Shown here: in pieces, positions 9,501-18,564 of the stretch
Numbering within the stretch: position 1 is the stretch's first letter
Layout of the letters: every line of letters begins with the position of its first letter
Assembly: GCF_003390925.1 (NCBI RefSeq)
Contig: NZ_QUBS01000090.1
Location: 400,415-464,414 of the forward strand
Direction: 5' to 3'
DNA: 64,000 bases
Origin: Trinickia diaoshuihuensis
GTDB lineage: Bacteria > Pseudomonadota > Gammaproteobacteria > Burkholderiales > Burkholderiaceae
Program-made: the position numbers and the translations under genes
The notes under the pieces: generated by a model
What the model was told of the DNA's origin: nothing
What the model saw: the letters and a program-made list of their open reading frames with translations, nothing else
Database searches by the model: none

Positions 9501-10243
9501 TCGAACAGGTCGTTTGGAACCTGGTCAGCAACGCGTTGAAGTTCACGGAAGGCGACGGCAAGATTTCCGTCCAGCTTTCAGTCGACGACCACCATGCGGT
9601 CTTGAGCGTGAGCGACAACGGAATCGGTATTGACGGCGCCGCGTTGCCGACGATCTTCGACATGTTCGAGCAAAGCCGCAGCAATGCATCGGCTGTTCGC
9701 GGCGGGCTCGGCATCGGGCTTTCGCTCGTGAAGGATCTCGTGGCGGTGCATGGCGGCGAAGTACGCGCGCACTCCGATGGGATCGGTCGCGGTGCGACGT
9801 TCACCGTGAAGCTGCCGCGCGTGGTGGATACGGTCACGCACGATGGGAGCGGCACGTCACCCACGACGTTTCTGAAGGGCGAGCACGTGCTGCTCGTCGA
9901 CGACGATCATGACACGGTGGAGACGTTCCGGCTGTTGCTGGAGATGGAAGGCGCCGCGGTGACTGTCGCGACGAGCGGGGAAGAAGCGCTCGATGTGATC
10001 GGCAAGGAATCGCCGTCGTTGATTCTTTCCGATCTCGGCATGCCCGGCATGAGCGGGCTAGCGTTCATCGAGGCGGTGCGCAAGCGGCCGGAGATGGAAT
10101 CCGTCAAAGCGATCGCGCTGAGCGGCTTCGGCAGGCCTTCGGACGTCGAGGAGGCCACTCGGGCAGGGTTCGATGCCCATTTGACGAAACCCGTCATGCT
10201 CGATGCGCTGCTTAGCGCTATTGCGCGGGTACGGGCGAAGTAG
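6524..10243 (+). CDS. CheB-CheR-PAS hybrid histidine kinase
   Basis: A 1239-residue multidomain signalling protein. Domains by approximate residue: CheB-like 15-190; CheR methyltransferase 225-495, with the SAM-binding GCATGEEAY and the motif CCRNLLIYLD; a PAS-like middle 520-645; a coiled coil of repeated EELxA(S/I)NEEL units 658-745; a second PAS 745-852; HisKA with the phospho-acceptor in SHELKHP near His884; HATPase with N (NLVSNALKF), G1 (DNGIGID) and G2 (GLGIGLSL) boxes 985-1098; and a receiver 1119-1239 with Asp in LSDLGMP and Lys in LTKP. The CheB part keeps a Ser (IDASA) and an Asp, but the usual catalytic His of the QHL motif is absent. I prefer the ATG at 6524; a GTG at 6443 in the same frame is possible. 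It is a stand-alone gene with no che operon nearby. Confidence 0.9.
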   Translation: MSDQNPARSAQTRFAFPAVGIDASADDIEALKQFFDAMPAQSGAAFVITLRAPTEPAQSLVTALQPATVMPVVPVRQAMRMEPNHIYVVEPPLVCTIVEQELRTGAPHGIEERREHIDLFFDSLATAYGERAVGVLFASVSTDSAFGFTRLKEFGGVTFAQARGSARSDNAQWPPSVVNAIDFQLEASEMPQRMLELWSNAKKIRLARVPVGKDDDDAEVGEPGAGMSNIERTLREIMMILRNRTGHDFRHYKRATVLRRIERRLQVNGLSELQQYRDYLQTHPEETTTLLQDMLISVTNFFRDKDAYDVLRDQVMPAIFENRRQEEPVRVWVVGCATGEEAYTVAMLLQEASAAARDPVPFQVFATDISERAIASAREGLYPASIAADVDPNHLRQFFTKDGEHYRVKKELRERVLFALHNVLSDPPFSRLDLVCCRNLLIYLDREAQIDTLRTFHFALRPNAHLFLGSSETADSAGGLFSVVDKKARLYRASIAVRADTPVPITQPGALNARPAVMTLQPSGKRKFSFGELHQRVVEQHAPPSVLVNRDSDIVHLSDRAGRFLQYVGGEPSHNILTVVRRELRLELRSAIYQALQADVSVESRRVRIDRDGRSFFVKMTARPVHDSDANADFVLILFDEVEDSVGDVDEAVPENQRDPIIAQLERELQRTREQLQATIEHSETSTEELKASNEELQAINEELRSATEELETSKEELQAINEELTTVNAELKAKVEETSKINDDLQNLVMANDIGTIFVDRNLSIKRYTPRAADVFSIIATDIGRSLLDITHRLEYDKLADDAAEAFGSLRLIERELKSTDGRWYLARILPYRTTENRIDGAVLSFIDITSRRAAEERLRNVGQAGVDEIERRRDEFLAVVSHELKHPLNLISASTELIGRSSEARSNGTIARAADTIRRTVLGQAQIIDDLLDMSRMRTGKLSITRRPVDFKEVVQRISHTMQDEAQRKDIDFRVSVPDGPVSIHADLTRIEQVVWNLVSNALKFTEGDGKISVQLSVDDHHAVLSVSDNGIGIDGAALPTIFDMFEQSRSNASAVRGGLGIGLSLVKDLVAVHGGEVRAHSDGIGRGATFTVKLPRVVDTVTHDGSGTSPTTFLKGEHVLLVDDDHDTVETFRLLLEMEGAAVTVATSGEEALDVIGKESPSLILSDLGMPGMSGLAFIEAVRKRPEMESVKAIALSGFGRPSDVEEATRAGFDAHLTKPVMLDALLSAIARVRAK

Positions 10244-10253
10244 GAGCGGTGCC

Positions 10254-10277
10254 TGGCCCTGGGTCATACCAGGGCCA
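10254..10277. terminator. hairpin between convergent genes
   Basis: A perfect 9-base-pair stem TGGCCCTGG/CCAGGGCCA with a 6-base loop sits in the 43-base gap between the hybrid kinase stop and the XRE-cupin stop. There is no T-run on either side, so if it terminates transcription it does so weakly or together with Rho. Confidence 0.45.
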
Positions 10278-10286
10278 ACGAACGCG

Positions 10287-10901
10287 CTACAACAAACTCG
10301 GCGTCCCCACCCACATCAACAGCGCATCCTGCTCGCCGGTGTTATGCCAATGGTGGGCATCCGTCGAATCGTAGTGCGCCGAGTCCCCTTCGCGGAACTC
10401 ATAAGTCTTGTCTTCCAACGTCAGCGTCAGATTGCCCGACAGCACGTACCAAAACTGCTCCCCAGCGCGCGCCGTGATCTTATCGAGCTTTTGCCCGGCG
10501 GGAATGCGCACGAGCAGCGCTTCCATCTGCCCGCCTTCAGTCACTTGCGTCAATCTCGCGAACCGGTTGTCCGCATCGGCAAACCCGAAAAAGGTCAGCC
10601 GGTCGCCGCGCGCGACATAACGCTCGTCGCGCGGCGCATCGAGCAAGTACTGAATCTTCACACCCAGCACACGCGCGATCGCCATCAACGTCGACACCGA
10701 TGGCCGAGCAAGCCCGCGTTCCACTTGCGAGAGAAACGGCGCGGAAATCCCCGCGCTAGTGGCCACCTCATCGAGCGTCAACGACAAGTGCTGCCGCAGC
10801 GACCGAATCTTCGGGCCGAGCACCGTCGAACTGGGGCGCTCCTCTTCAAGCCACTCGCCGCGCTCGTAGGTCTTCCGATGCCGTCCCATGGCCGCCTTCA
10901 T
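10287..10901 (-). CDS. XRE-family regulator with C-terminal cupin domain
   Basis: A 204-residue transcription factor. A helix-turn-helix of the Cro/C1 type fills about 27-85 (TLDEVATSAGISAPFLSQVERG), and a cupin_2 beta-barrel fills about 130-200 (AGEQFWYVLSGNLTLTLEDK, GDSAHYDST). The cupin usually senses a small ligand. Its start overlaps the stop of the RND pump gene as ATGA (10898-10901), so the two are cotranscribed and it may control the pump. It is clearly paralogous to the regulator at 29.9-30.4 kb, sharing the stretches FLSQVERGLA, GDSAHY and VWVGTP or its close variant MWVGTP. Confidence 0.92.
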   Translation of the reverse strand: MKAAMGRHRKTYERGEWLEEERPSSTVLGPKIRSLRQHLSLTLDEVATSAGISAPFLSQVERGLARPSVSTLMAIARVLGVKIQYLLDAPRDERYVARGDRLTFFGFADADNRFARLTQVTEGGQMEALLVRIPAGQKLDKITARAGEQFWYVLSGNLTLTLEDKTYEFREGDSAHYDSTDAHHWHNTGEQDALLMWVGTPSLL

Positions 10902-13900
10902 GAGGGCTCCGTTTCGGGATCGGGCACGCGCGCACCAGACTTATCGTTAGCACCGCCTTTCGGCTTGACGCCCGACAAGTCACGCTTGCGCAACGTATTC
11001 ATGACGAGATAGAACGCGATCGGCGTGAAAACGAGCCCCAGCACCGTTGCCGCAATGACACCGCCGAATACGCCGGTGCCGATCGAATGGCGGCTCTCCG
11101 CACCGCCGCCGCTCGAAAACACGAGCGGCACGACGCCGAGCAAAAACGCCGCGGACGTCATGACGATCGGCCGAAAGCGCATCGCGCACGCCTGCACGAC
11201 GGCATCGAACAGTGCCACGCCGCGCGCCTGCGCATCGCGCGCGAACTGCACGATCAGAATCGCGTTCTTGCCCGCGAGACCGATCACGGTCACGAGCCCG
11301 ATCTTGAAGTAAATGTCGTTCGGCATGCCGCGCAAAAGCATCGCCGCCACCGCACCGATCATCCCGAGCGGCACCACGATCAGCACCGACATCGGAATCG
11401 TCCAGCTCTCGTAAAGCGCCGCGAGCGCCATGAACACGGCCAGCAGCGAGAGCCCGATCAGTAACGGCGTTTGCTTGGCCGCTTGCGTTTCCGCCAGCGC
11501 CGCATCGGCCCAGTCGAACGACGTTCCCGGCGGCAATTGCGCGGCGAGCCGCTCCATCTCGGCCATGGCCGCGCCCGAGCTATAGCCGTCGGCGGCACGC
11601 CCGGTGACGTCGAGCGACGGATAGCCGTTATAGCGCGAGAGCATGATGGGCCCGCGCGACCATTTCAGTGCGGAAAACGCCGAAAACGGCACCATCTTGC
11701 CGGCCGCGTTGGGCACCGATAGATTCAACAAATCCGCATCGGTCATGCGCGAAGACGAATCCCCGCCTACCAGCACGCGCAGCATCCGTCCCGAGGCCGG
11801 ATAGTCGTTCACATAGAGCGTACCGAAGGTACTGCCGAGCGTCGCTTGGATCGCATCGAACGAGACGTCCATCGCATACGCTTTCGCCCGGTCGATATCG
11901 AGCACCACGCGCGGCGCATCGGGCAGCGTCTCCGAGTGCACATCCGCCAATACCGAACTCTTTTTGGCTAGCTCGAGCAACCGTTCGCGCGCCGCATGGA
12001 ACTCCGTGCGCGTCATGCCGCCGCGGTTTTCGAGGTGGAAGGTAAACCCCTCGGCATGGCCCATCCCGGGCACAGAGGGCGGCAATTGCGCGATCACGTC
12101 GCCTTCGCGAATCTTCGCGAACGATTCGTTCAACCTATCGCGCAGCGCCAATGCGCCGACATCGCGATGCGACCAATCCTTCAAATCGACGAACGCCATC
12201 CCCACGTTCTGCCCACTGCCGGAAAAGCTCCATCCGATGACGGTCGTGACGTTCGCAATCGATTTCTGCCGCTGCAACACGTCCTCGACCTGCTTGATCA
12301 CCGCGTAGGTACGCTGCTGCGAAGCGCCCGGCGGCAATTGCACCATGACTTGCAATTGCCCTTGGTCTTCGGTCGGCAGGAAGCCGCTGGGCAGCGACGC
12401 GTACATCACCGCGCCGGCGCCGATCAACGCGAGATGGATCGCGAACAAGCGCTTAGGCGCACGCAAGATCTTCACGATGAAACCGCGGTAGCCGTCCGAC
12501 GCGCGCTCGAACTTCTCCAGGAATTTCCCGGCGAATCCCGATCCGTGGTGCTCATCGGGTCCGGGCGCTTTTAGCAAGTTCGCGCACAGCGCGGGCGCCA
12601 AGGACAGCGCCATGAACGCCGATACCAAGATCGCCGCGATCATCGCGATCGAGAATTGCCGATAGATCCCGCCCACGCCGCCCGAGAAGAACGCCATCGG
12701 TACGAACACGGCGGTCAAGACGGCCGTGACGCCGACGATCGCACCGCCGATCTGGGCCATCGCCTTGCGCGTCGCCTCACGCGGCGGCAGTCCTTCGTCG
12801 CGCATGATTCGTTCGATGTTTTCCACGACGACGATCGCATCGTCGACGAGAATCCCGATCGCGAGCACGAGCCCGAACAGCGTGAACACGTTGATCGACA
12901 GACCAAAGACATGCATCGCCGCGAACGAGCCCATCAACGCGACGGGAATCACCACGGTCGGCACGAGCGTATAACGCAGATCGCGCAGGAACAGCCACAT
13001 CACGCAGAAGACGAGCACGATCGCTTCCACGAGCGTCAGCAACACTTCGCTGATGGCGATTTTCACGAAATGCGCGCCGTCATACGGGATTTCGATCGCA
13101 ATACCGGGCGGCAGCGTCTTCGACAACTCGGCCACCCGCTTATGAATCTCGTTCGACGTTTGGAGCGCATTGCCGAGCGGCCCGAGTTGGATCCCGACCG
13201 TGGCCGCCGTTCTTCCGTTCAACCGCGACCAGAACGTATAGCTATCGGCGCCCAGCTCGACGCGCGCGACGTCGCCGATGCGCACGACGGAGCCGTCGGG
13301 ACGCGCTTTCAGCACGATTGCGGCGAACTCTTCCGGCGTGTGCAACTGCCCCCGCACGCTAACCGACGCCGTGATCGCTTGGCCGTTCCGCGCGGGCGCA
13401 TCGCCGATCGCTCCCGCCGTCACGGTGGCGTTCTGCGCTTGAATAGCCGCCGTCACTTGCGCCGGCGACAAATCGTACTCGCGCAGCTTCATCGGATCGA
13501 GCCAAATACGCATGGCGCGATCGGCATCCCAAAGCTGGGCCGATCCCACGCCGGGCGTGCGCTTCAATTCGCGCAGCAAGAACCGGTTCAGATAGTCGCT
13601 CAGCGCGGTCGAATCACGCATGCCGTCGGTCGAAACGAGCGTCACGAGCATCAAGAACGTATTCGCCGCCTTGAAGACGCTGATGCCCTGCTGGACGACC
13701 GGCTGGGGCAAGCGCGATTCGATCTGCTTCATGCGGTTCTGCACGTCGACCATCGCGAGATCGGGGTTCGTGCCCGGCTCGAACGTCACGTCGATTTCGA
13801 GTTCGCCGAGCGCATCGCTCGTCGTCTCGTAGTACTGCAGGCCGTCGGCGCCGTCGAGGCTCTGCTCGATCAGACTGGCGACGTTGCTATCCACGTCCTC

Positions 13901-14062
13901 GGCCGAGGCGCCGGGGTACTGGGCGGATATGACGATGCGCGGCGGCGCGAGCCGCGGATACTGCGACACCGGCAGCAACGGCAACGCGAGCACGCCCGCA
14001 AGGGTGATCGCCAGTGCGACGATCCAAGCGAATACCGGGCGGTCGATAAAAAATGAAGGCAC
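10898..14062 (-). CDS. RND multidrug efflux transporter, HAE1/AcrB family
   Basis: A 1054-residue inner-membrane pump of the normal length for AcrB/MexB homologues. The start MPSFFIDRPVFAWIVAL is the classical N-terminus and first helix. The proton-relay Asp pair is in GILVDDAIVVVENI (TM4), and the conserved GLAGKNAILIV is in the second half (TM10-11). Two large periplasmic loops follow TM1 and TM7. There is no adaptor or outer-membrane channel gene alongside, so it would need partners encoded elsewhere; the exporter parts at 2.8-5.7 kb belong to an ABC system. It is followed, with a 4-base overlap, by an XRE-cupin regulator. Confidence 0.93.
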   Translation of the reverse strand: MPSFFIDRPVFAWIVALAITLAGVLALPLLPVSQYPRLAPPRIVISAQYPGASAEDVDSNVASLIEQSLDGADGLQYYETTSDALGELEIDVTFEPGTNPDLAMVDVQNRMKQIESRLPQPVVQQGISVFKAANTFLMLVTLVSTDGMRDSTALSDYLNRFLLRELKRTPGVGSAQLWDADRAMRIWLDPMKLREYDLSPAQVTAAIQAQNATVTAGAIGDAPARNGQAITASVSVRGQLHTPEEFAAIVLKARPDGSVVRIGDVARVELGADSYTFWSRLNGRTAATVGIQLGPLGNALQTSNEIHKRVAELSKTLPPGIAIEIPYDGAHFVKIAISEVLLTLVEAIVLVFCVMWLFLRDLRYTLVPTVVIPVALMGSFAAMHVFGLSINVFTLFGLVLAIGILVDDAIVVVENIERIMRDEGLPPREATRKAMAQIGGAIVGVTAVLTAVFVPMAFFSGGVGGIYRQFSIAMIAAILVSAFMALSLAPALCANLLKAPGPDEHHGSGFAGKFLEKFERASDGYRGFIVKILRAPKRLFAIHLALIGAGAVMYASLPSGFLPTEDQGQLQVMVQLPPGASQQRTYAVIKQVEDVLQRQKSIANVTTVIGWSFSGSGQNVGMAFVDLKDWSHRDVGALALRDRLNESFAKIREGDVIAQLPPSVPGMGHAEGFTFHLENRGGMTRTEFHAARERLLELAKKSSVLADVHSETLPDAPRVVLDIDRAKAYAMDVSFDAIQATLGSTFGTLYVNDYPASGRMLRVLVGGDSSSRMTDADLLNLSVPNAAGKMVPFSAFSALKWSRGPIMLSRYNGYPSLDVTGRAADGYSSGAAMAEMERLAAQLPPGTSFDWADAALAETQAAKQTPLLIGLSLLAVFMALAALYESWTIPMSVLIVVPLGMIGAVAAMLLRGMPNDIYFKIGLVTVIGLAGKNAILIVQFARDAQARGVALFDAVVQACAMRFRPIVMTSAAFLLGVVPLVFSSGGGAESRHSIGTGVFGGVIAATVLGLVFTPIAFYLVMNTLRKRDLSGVKPKGGANDKSGARVPDPETEPS

Positions 14063-14159
14063 GTGGTTACTCCCGCGGCGCGCCGGTTGACGCCGCGCAT
14101 CGTGCCGTCTCTTTCTCGATTGTTATTGTTTTCGTTCTATGCATGCGTTGGTTAAGCGG

Positions 14160-15494
14160 TCAGAGCGTCAGTTGGAACGTTTTCGCTAGCGCCCCCGGCA
14201 ATTTCATTCCGCCGGTGGCACGCTCGCCCCATGTGGAATCGTTCAGCAGCAACTCCGGCTCGGCGTCCAGTCTTTCGAGCTGATCGCCGAGCAGGCTGTA
14301 AAGACTGTCGTCGAAACGCATCGCTTCGACCGGTGCCACGATTCGCCCGTTCTCGACCCAGAACGTCGCGAAACGCGTCATGCCCGTCAAGCGGCAAGCC
14401 ATGCGATCGGAAAAATTCACATACCAAAGATTGCCGACATAAAGACCCGTATCGAGCGCGGACAGCACCTCGTCGGCGCGCAGATCGCCGCCCCCCATCG
14501 CCAGCGACGAGGGCGATTCGTCGGCTGTCGCGCCGTTCGGCGTCAACCCGTACTCGCGCGCACTGCGCGCATCGGTCAAGCGATCGACCCCGCGGCCGTT
14601 CGCGAGCAGCGACACGCTCTCGCGGAGGTACCCGTCGTCGTTGAATCCCGGGGTGATCGCAAGCCCGATTTCCTCGGTCAGCGTCACGCGCGGATCGAAC
14701 CGCAGTTCGCCCGTATGCAGCTTGTACAAAGGGCTACGCGAAGTCGCTTGCTGCCGCGCGGAGAACCCTTGATACGCCATCATTTCCACGAGCGATCCCA
14801 AGGCCGACGGCGCGAAATACGTGCGGTAGCGTCCCGGCGTCAGCACCCGAGGCGTGCCGGCCAAGATCGGCAACCTCGATGCGGCCTGCTCGAGCCTGTG
14901 CGCGAAGACGGCGTCGTCCCAGGCGTCGCCCGCGTATTCGCTCTTGATCGCGCGCCCGCTGCGATCGAACAGCGACCAACTGAAGTTGAAGTTATCGACC
15001 TCGTACCAGCCGCGGCTGCCGAGCGACGACGCAAAACCCCGCGCCATCGTCCCGCCCGCATAGAACCCGACGAAGTCCAGCCCGTGCGCGCATTCGGCGA
15101 CAGTCCGCACGAGCACCGCCGGTTCGGGCAGACGTCCCGACCGCTCGGTGGTCTGCGTCCACTGCGTCTGACCGAACAAGAGGTGAGGATCTTCGGGAGC
15201 GTCGCGCAAGCTCGCTCGCAGCATGCCCAGCGCCTGCGCCGCATCGTCGAGATCGGCTTCCAATTGGCCGCCCACCGTCATCGTCGAATACGCTTGCCGC
15301 GCGCCGTCGATCAAACGAAGCGTGAGTTTGCCCTGCGACACGGTGCCGATCTGGCGCACCTTGCCCTGGTTGAAGCGAATGAAATCGGAATGCTCGGCGG
15401 TCAGCGAGAGCAGCGTCACTTCGCCGCCCACGCGCAACCGTTCGATCCCTTCCGCTAGCGCACCGAAGTGGCGCTTCCAATCGAAGTTCGCCAT
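14160..15494 (-). CDS. TldE/PmbA-like subunit of a TldD/E-type metalloprotease
   Basis: A 444-residue member of the TldD/PmbA superfamily. It lacks an HExxxH motif, as expected for the TldE/PmbA-like partner, and keeps the family's C-terminal region (LYVGNLWYVNFSDRMACRLTGMTRF). TldD/TldE heterodimers are cytoplasmic zinc proteases that cut unfolded or modified peptides, for example in microcin B17 maturation and CcdA removal. ATG at 15494 fits GGAGG six bases upstream; an adjacent ATG at 15497 is possible. It overlaps the stop of the TldD-like gene (TGATG) and ends the yej operon. Confidence 0.85.
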   Translation of the reverse strand: MANFDWKRHFGALAEGIERLRVGGEVTLLSLTAEHSDFIRFNQGKVRQIGTVSQGKLTLRLIDGARQAYSTMTVGGQLEADLDDAAQALGMLRASLRDAPEDPHLLFGQTQWTQTTERSGRLPEPAVLVRTVAECAHGLDFVGFYAGGTMARGFASSLGSRGWYEVDNFNFSWSLFDRSGRAIKSEYAGDAWDDAVFAHRLEQAASRLPILAGTPRVLTPGRYRTYFAPSALGSLVEMMAYQGFSARQQATSRSPLYKLHTGELRFDPRVTLTEEIGLAITPGFNDDGYLRESVSLLANGRGVDRLTDARSAREYGLTPNGATADESPSSLAMGGGDLRADEVLSALDTGLYVGNLWYVNFSDRMACRLTGMTRFATFWVENGRIVAPVEAMRFDDSLYSLLGDQLERLDAEPELLLNDSTWGERATGGMKLPGALAKTFQLTL

Positions 15495-16930
15495 CATGCA
15501 CCTCCGAATACGTCGATGTCGGCGAACACGCAGGCCGGCGACGCGTGCCCAACGTGAATGATTTGCATCGGCTCGCCCTTGCCGCAGAGCGGCGTGCCGT
15601 ACGTCTCGCGCGTCGACTCGTTGCCGACCGCTTTCAGGCTGCGCCAAAAGTTCGCCGAGATGCCACGGTAATTCGGCCGCTTGACCACTTGCGTCAGCTT
15701 GCCGTTTTCGATCAATTGGCCGAACTCGCAGCCGAATTGGAATTTATTGCGTCGATCGTCGATCGACCATGACGTGTTCGTGCGCATCAGGATGCCTCGC
15801 TCGATCCCTGCGACGAGGTCTTCGAACGTGCTCTCGCCCGCTTCGATGTTCAAATTCGCCATGCGGTCGATCGGTGCGCGATTCCAGTTCGATGCGCGGG
15901 AGTTCGCGACGCCGGGAAGCTGCGCGCGCTGTTGCGAAAGCGTGCCGCCGAGCGGGCGTTCGAGCACGCCGTTCCTAATCAAATACTGCTTGCGCGCCTG
16001 CGCGCCTTCGTCGTCGAAGCCGTAGGAGGCCGCCTCTTCGCGCACCGAAGGATCGAACGTCACATTGAGCAGCTCGGATCCATAGCGGTAGCTGCCGAAC
16101 ATATCGGGCGTGACGAAGCTCGAGCCGGCGAAGTTGCGTTCGTCGCCCAAAATCCGGTCGAGCTCCAGCGGATGACCGATCGATTCGTGGATCTGCAGCA
16201 TCATCTGATCGGGCAACAGCAGCAAATCGCGCACGCCCGACGGACAATTGGGCGCGGCGAGCAATTGCAAGGCTTCGTCGGCCAATCGCACGCCGGAACC
16301 GTCGTAGCCGTAGCGCGCCAAGATTTCCATGCCGCCTTGCGCGAGCAGCGATTCGTAGCCACCGAGCCTTCGCACTTGCGTGTCGCCATCGGCATGTGCC
16401 ACGACCGTCATTTGCGGCAGCAAATAGCGAAAGCGCTGTTCGATCCGCACGCCGTCGCTCGTCACGTAAAGCTGATCGCTATGGGTGATTCGAATCGCCG
16501 CGGTACGCTCGACGATACGCGCGTCGAGCGCCGCCGCCGCGCATTCGGCGGCGAGACGATCGATCCATTCGCCGCGCGAGGGCAGCGCCGTATCGGCATT
16601 GGGCGAAACGTAATTCCCGCTCACGCCGGGCCGCGGCGCGCTGCGGTGGTCGATCAACGTCACGGCCGCCGCCGCGCGCGCCCGCTCGCTCGCGAGGTCG
16701 AGGGCGGCTTGCAAGCCTGCCTCGGACAAATCGGCCGTCGCCGCATAGCCGGCGCCGGCGCCGCACCACGCCGTGAGCAACGCGCCGCGGTCGCGGACCG
16801 TCGAAAACGGTTGCGCCACGTCGTTGCGCACCGTGTGGTTCTCGGCGCGGTCGTCCGCGATCCGCAGCGACCAAAATTCGGCGTTGCTTTTCAAGGCGGC
16901 AGCCGCGCGCGACCAGCGTTCATCGATCAT
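15494..16930 (-). CDS. TldD-like zinc metalloprotease subunit
   Basis: A 478-residue protein of the TldD/PmbA superfamily carrying HESIGH at residues 248-253, the HExxxH zinc site of active TldD subunits, followed by LELDRILGDE. The N-terminal domain binds peptide between beta strands and the C-terminal domain holds the metal. Its start overlaps the stop of the yejF-like ATPase gene by ATGA (16927-16930), and the TldE-like gene follows without a gap. This genetic fusion with a peptide importer suggests that imported peptides are the substrate. It is probably a diverged paralogue rather than housekeeping tldD, which usually lies elsewhere; that is inference. Confidence 0.88.
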   Translation of the reverse strand: MIDERWSRAAAALKSNAEFWSLRIADDRAENHTVRNDVAQPFSTVRDRGALLTAWCGAGAGYAATADLSEAGLQAALDLASERARAAAAVTLIDHRSAPRPGVSGNYVSPNADTALPSRGEWIDRLAAECAAAALDARIVERTAAIRITHSDQLYVTSDGVRIEQRFRYLLPQMTVVAHADGDTQVRRLGGYESLLAQGGMEILARYGYDGSGVRLADEALQLLAAPNCPSGVRDLLLLPDQMMLQIHESIGHPLELDRILGDERNFAGSSFVTPDMFGSYRYGSELLNVTFDPSVREEAASYGFDDEGAQARKQYLIRNGVLERPLGGTLSQQRAQLPGVANSRASNWNRAPIDRMANLNIEAGESTFEDLVAGIERGILMRTNTSWSIDDRRNKFQFGCEFGQLIENGKLTQVVKRPNYRGISANFWRSLKAVGNESTRETYGTPLCGKGEPMQIIHVGHASPACVFADIDVFGGA

Positions 16931-18564
16931 GCAATTGCCTCGTTCGGATCCGCTTCGGGCACCTGCATGGATGCCGCGAGCAGCGATTGGGTATAAGGAT
17001 GCGTAGGGGCCCGCAGCACGTCGAGCGTATCGCCCGATTCGACGATGCGTCCCGACTTCATCACGACGACGCGATGCGCCATCGCCCGCATCACCGCCAA
17101 ATCGTGCGTGATGAACAGGTAGCTGAGCCCATACTTCTTTTGCAGCCGCGTGAGCAGCGCCAACACCTGCTGCTGTACTGAGACATCGAGCGCGCTCGTC
17201 GGTTCGTCGAGTACGAGAAGTTCAGGTTCTACCGCAAGTGCCCGCGCGATGGCAATACGTTGCCGCTGTCCCCCCGAGAATTCGTGGGGATAGCGCAAGG
17301 CCGCATCGGCCGGCAGCCCGACTTCCTCGAGCAGTTCGCGTACGCGCTCGCAGCGCGCCTGCCCGGTCATGGCCGGTTTGTGCACACGCAGGCCCTCGCC
17401 GATGATCTGCTCGATCGTCATGCGCGGCGAGAGCGAACCGAACGGATCTTGAAACACGACCTGCATCCGCGCGCACAGCGCGCACCACTCCGCGCTCGAC
17501 GAACGGTAGCTCGCGAGCGAGCGGCCGCCCACGTTGATCTCGCCCGCCGCCGCGCGCTGCAGACCCAGCACGGTCGAGGCGAGCGTCGATTTGCCCGAAC
17601 CCGATTCGCCGACAATCCCGACCGTCTCGCCGCGCCGCAACGTCAAATCGACGTCCTGCAATGCACGGAACTTCGCGCTGGCGAAGAGCGAGCGCAACCC
17701 CTTCGCACTCGTCCTGTAGTCGACGGCGAGCCCCTTGATTTCGAGGACGTTGTTCGACTCGGCGGGCACCTCATCGACGCAACGGACAGGCTCGCTATTG
17801 AGCAAGCGCTTCGTGTAAGGGTGCTGCGGGTTCGAGAACAGCGCCTCGGTCGTGTTCGTCTCGACCAGAATGCCCTTCTCCATCACCGCCACGCGCTGCG
17901 CGAAACGCCGCACGAGATTCAGATCGTGCGTGATCAAGAGCACGGCCATCCCGCGATCGGCGGCCTCCTGCTCCTGCAGTTCGATCAGCAGGTCCACGAT
18001 CTGCTGACGCACAGTCACGTCGAGCGCCGTCGTAGGCTCGTCCGCCAACAGCAAGCGCGGCCGGCAAGCAAGCGCCATCGCGATCATCGCGCGCTGACGC
18101 TGTCCGCCCGAAAGCTGGTGCGGGAAGCTGTCGATACGCCGCTCCGGCTCGGGAATGCCCGTGCGGCGCAGCAGTTCGATCCCGCGCGCACGCGCCGCGT
18201 TGGGCCGCAAGCCCTCATGCAGCCGCAAGCTTTCGGAAATCTGCTTGCCGATCGTATAAAGCGGGTTCAGCGCCGTCATCGGCTCTTGAAACACCATCGC
18301 GATATCGGCGCCGCGAATGCCGCGCATCTGCTGTTCGGTCTTGGCGAGCAGATCCTCGCCTTCGAACACGATGCGGCCCGAGAGCGTCGCATGTTGCACG
18401 AGACGCAAGATCGACAGCGCCGTCAGGCTTTTACCGGAACCCGATTCGCCGACGAGCGCCACGCGTTCGCCGCGCGCGATCGCCAAATTCAATTCGTGAA
18501 CGCATTTTTTTGCGCCGAAGCTGATCGAGAGATTCTCGATGCTGAGCAAAGGACTGCCGTTCAT
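16927..18564 (-). CDS. yejF: peptide ABC importer, double ATPase YejF-like
   Basis: A 545-residue protein with two complete nucleotide-binding domains of the OppD/OppF type. Walker A GESGSGKS occurs twice (near residues 39 and 325), signatures LSGGQRQR and FSGGQRQR, and Walker B LLLADEPTTALD and LLVLDEPTSALD. Fusion of the two ATPases is characteristic of YejF and microcin C importers. ATG at 18564 was chosen (GGAGGGGC ribosome site upstream; TGATG overlap with the yejE stop); a GTG at 18567 is possible. It should power the YejB/YejE channel. Confidence 0.92.
   Translation of the reverse strand: MNGSPLLSIENLSISFGAKKCVHELNLAIARGERVALVGESGSGKSLTALSILRLVQHATLSGRIVFEGEDLLAKTEQQMRGIRGADIAMVFQEPMTALNPLYTIGKQISESLRLHEGLRPNAARARGIELLRRTGIPEPERRIDSFPHQLSGGQRQRAMIAMALACRPRLLLADEPTTALDVTVRQQIVDLLIELQEQEAADRGMAVLLITHDLNLVRRFAQRVAVMEKGILVETNTTEALFSNPQHPYTKRLLNSEPVRCVDEVPAESNNVLEIKGLAVDYRTSAKGLRSLFASAKFRALQDVDLTLRRGETVGIVGESGSGKSTLASTVLGLQRAAAGEINVGGRSLASYRSSSAEWCALCARMQVVFQDPFGSLSPRMTIEQIIGEGLRVHKPAMTGQARCERVRELLEEVGLPADAALRYPHEFSGGQRQRIAIARALAVEPELLVLDEPTSALDVSVQQQVLALLTRLQKKYGLSYLFITHDLAVMRAMAHRVVVMKSGRIVESGDTLDVLRAPTHPYTQSLLAASMQVPEADPNEAIA

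Noticed and set aside
12656..14056. A 466-codon plus-strand frame inside the RND pump gene
   Set aside because: Composition is dominated by Arg, His and Asp, as for shadows in this genome; the RND gene is intact.
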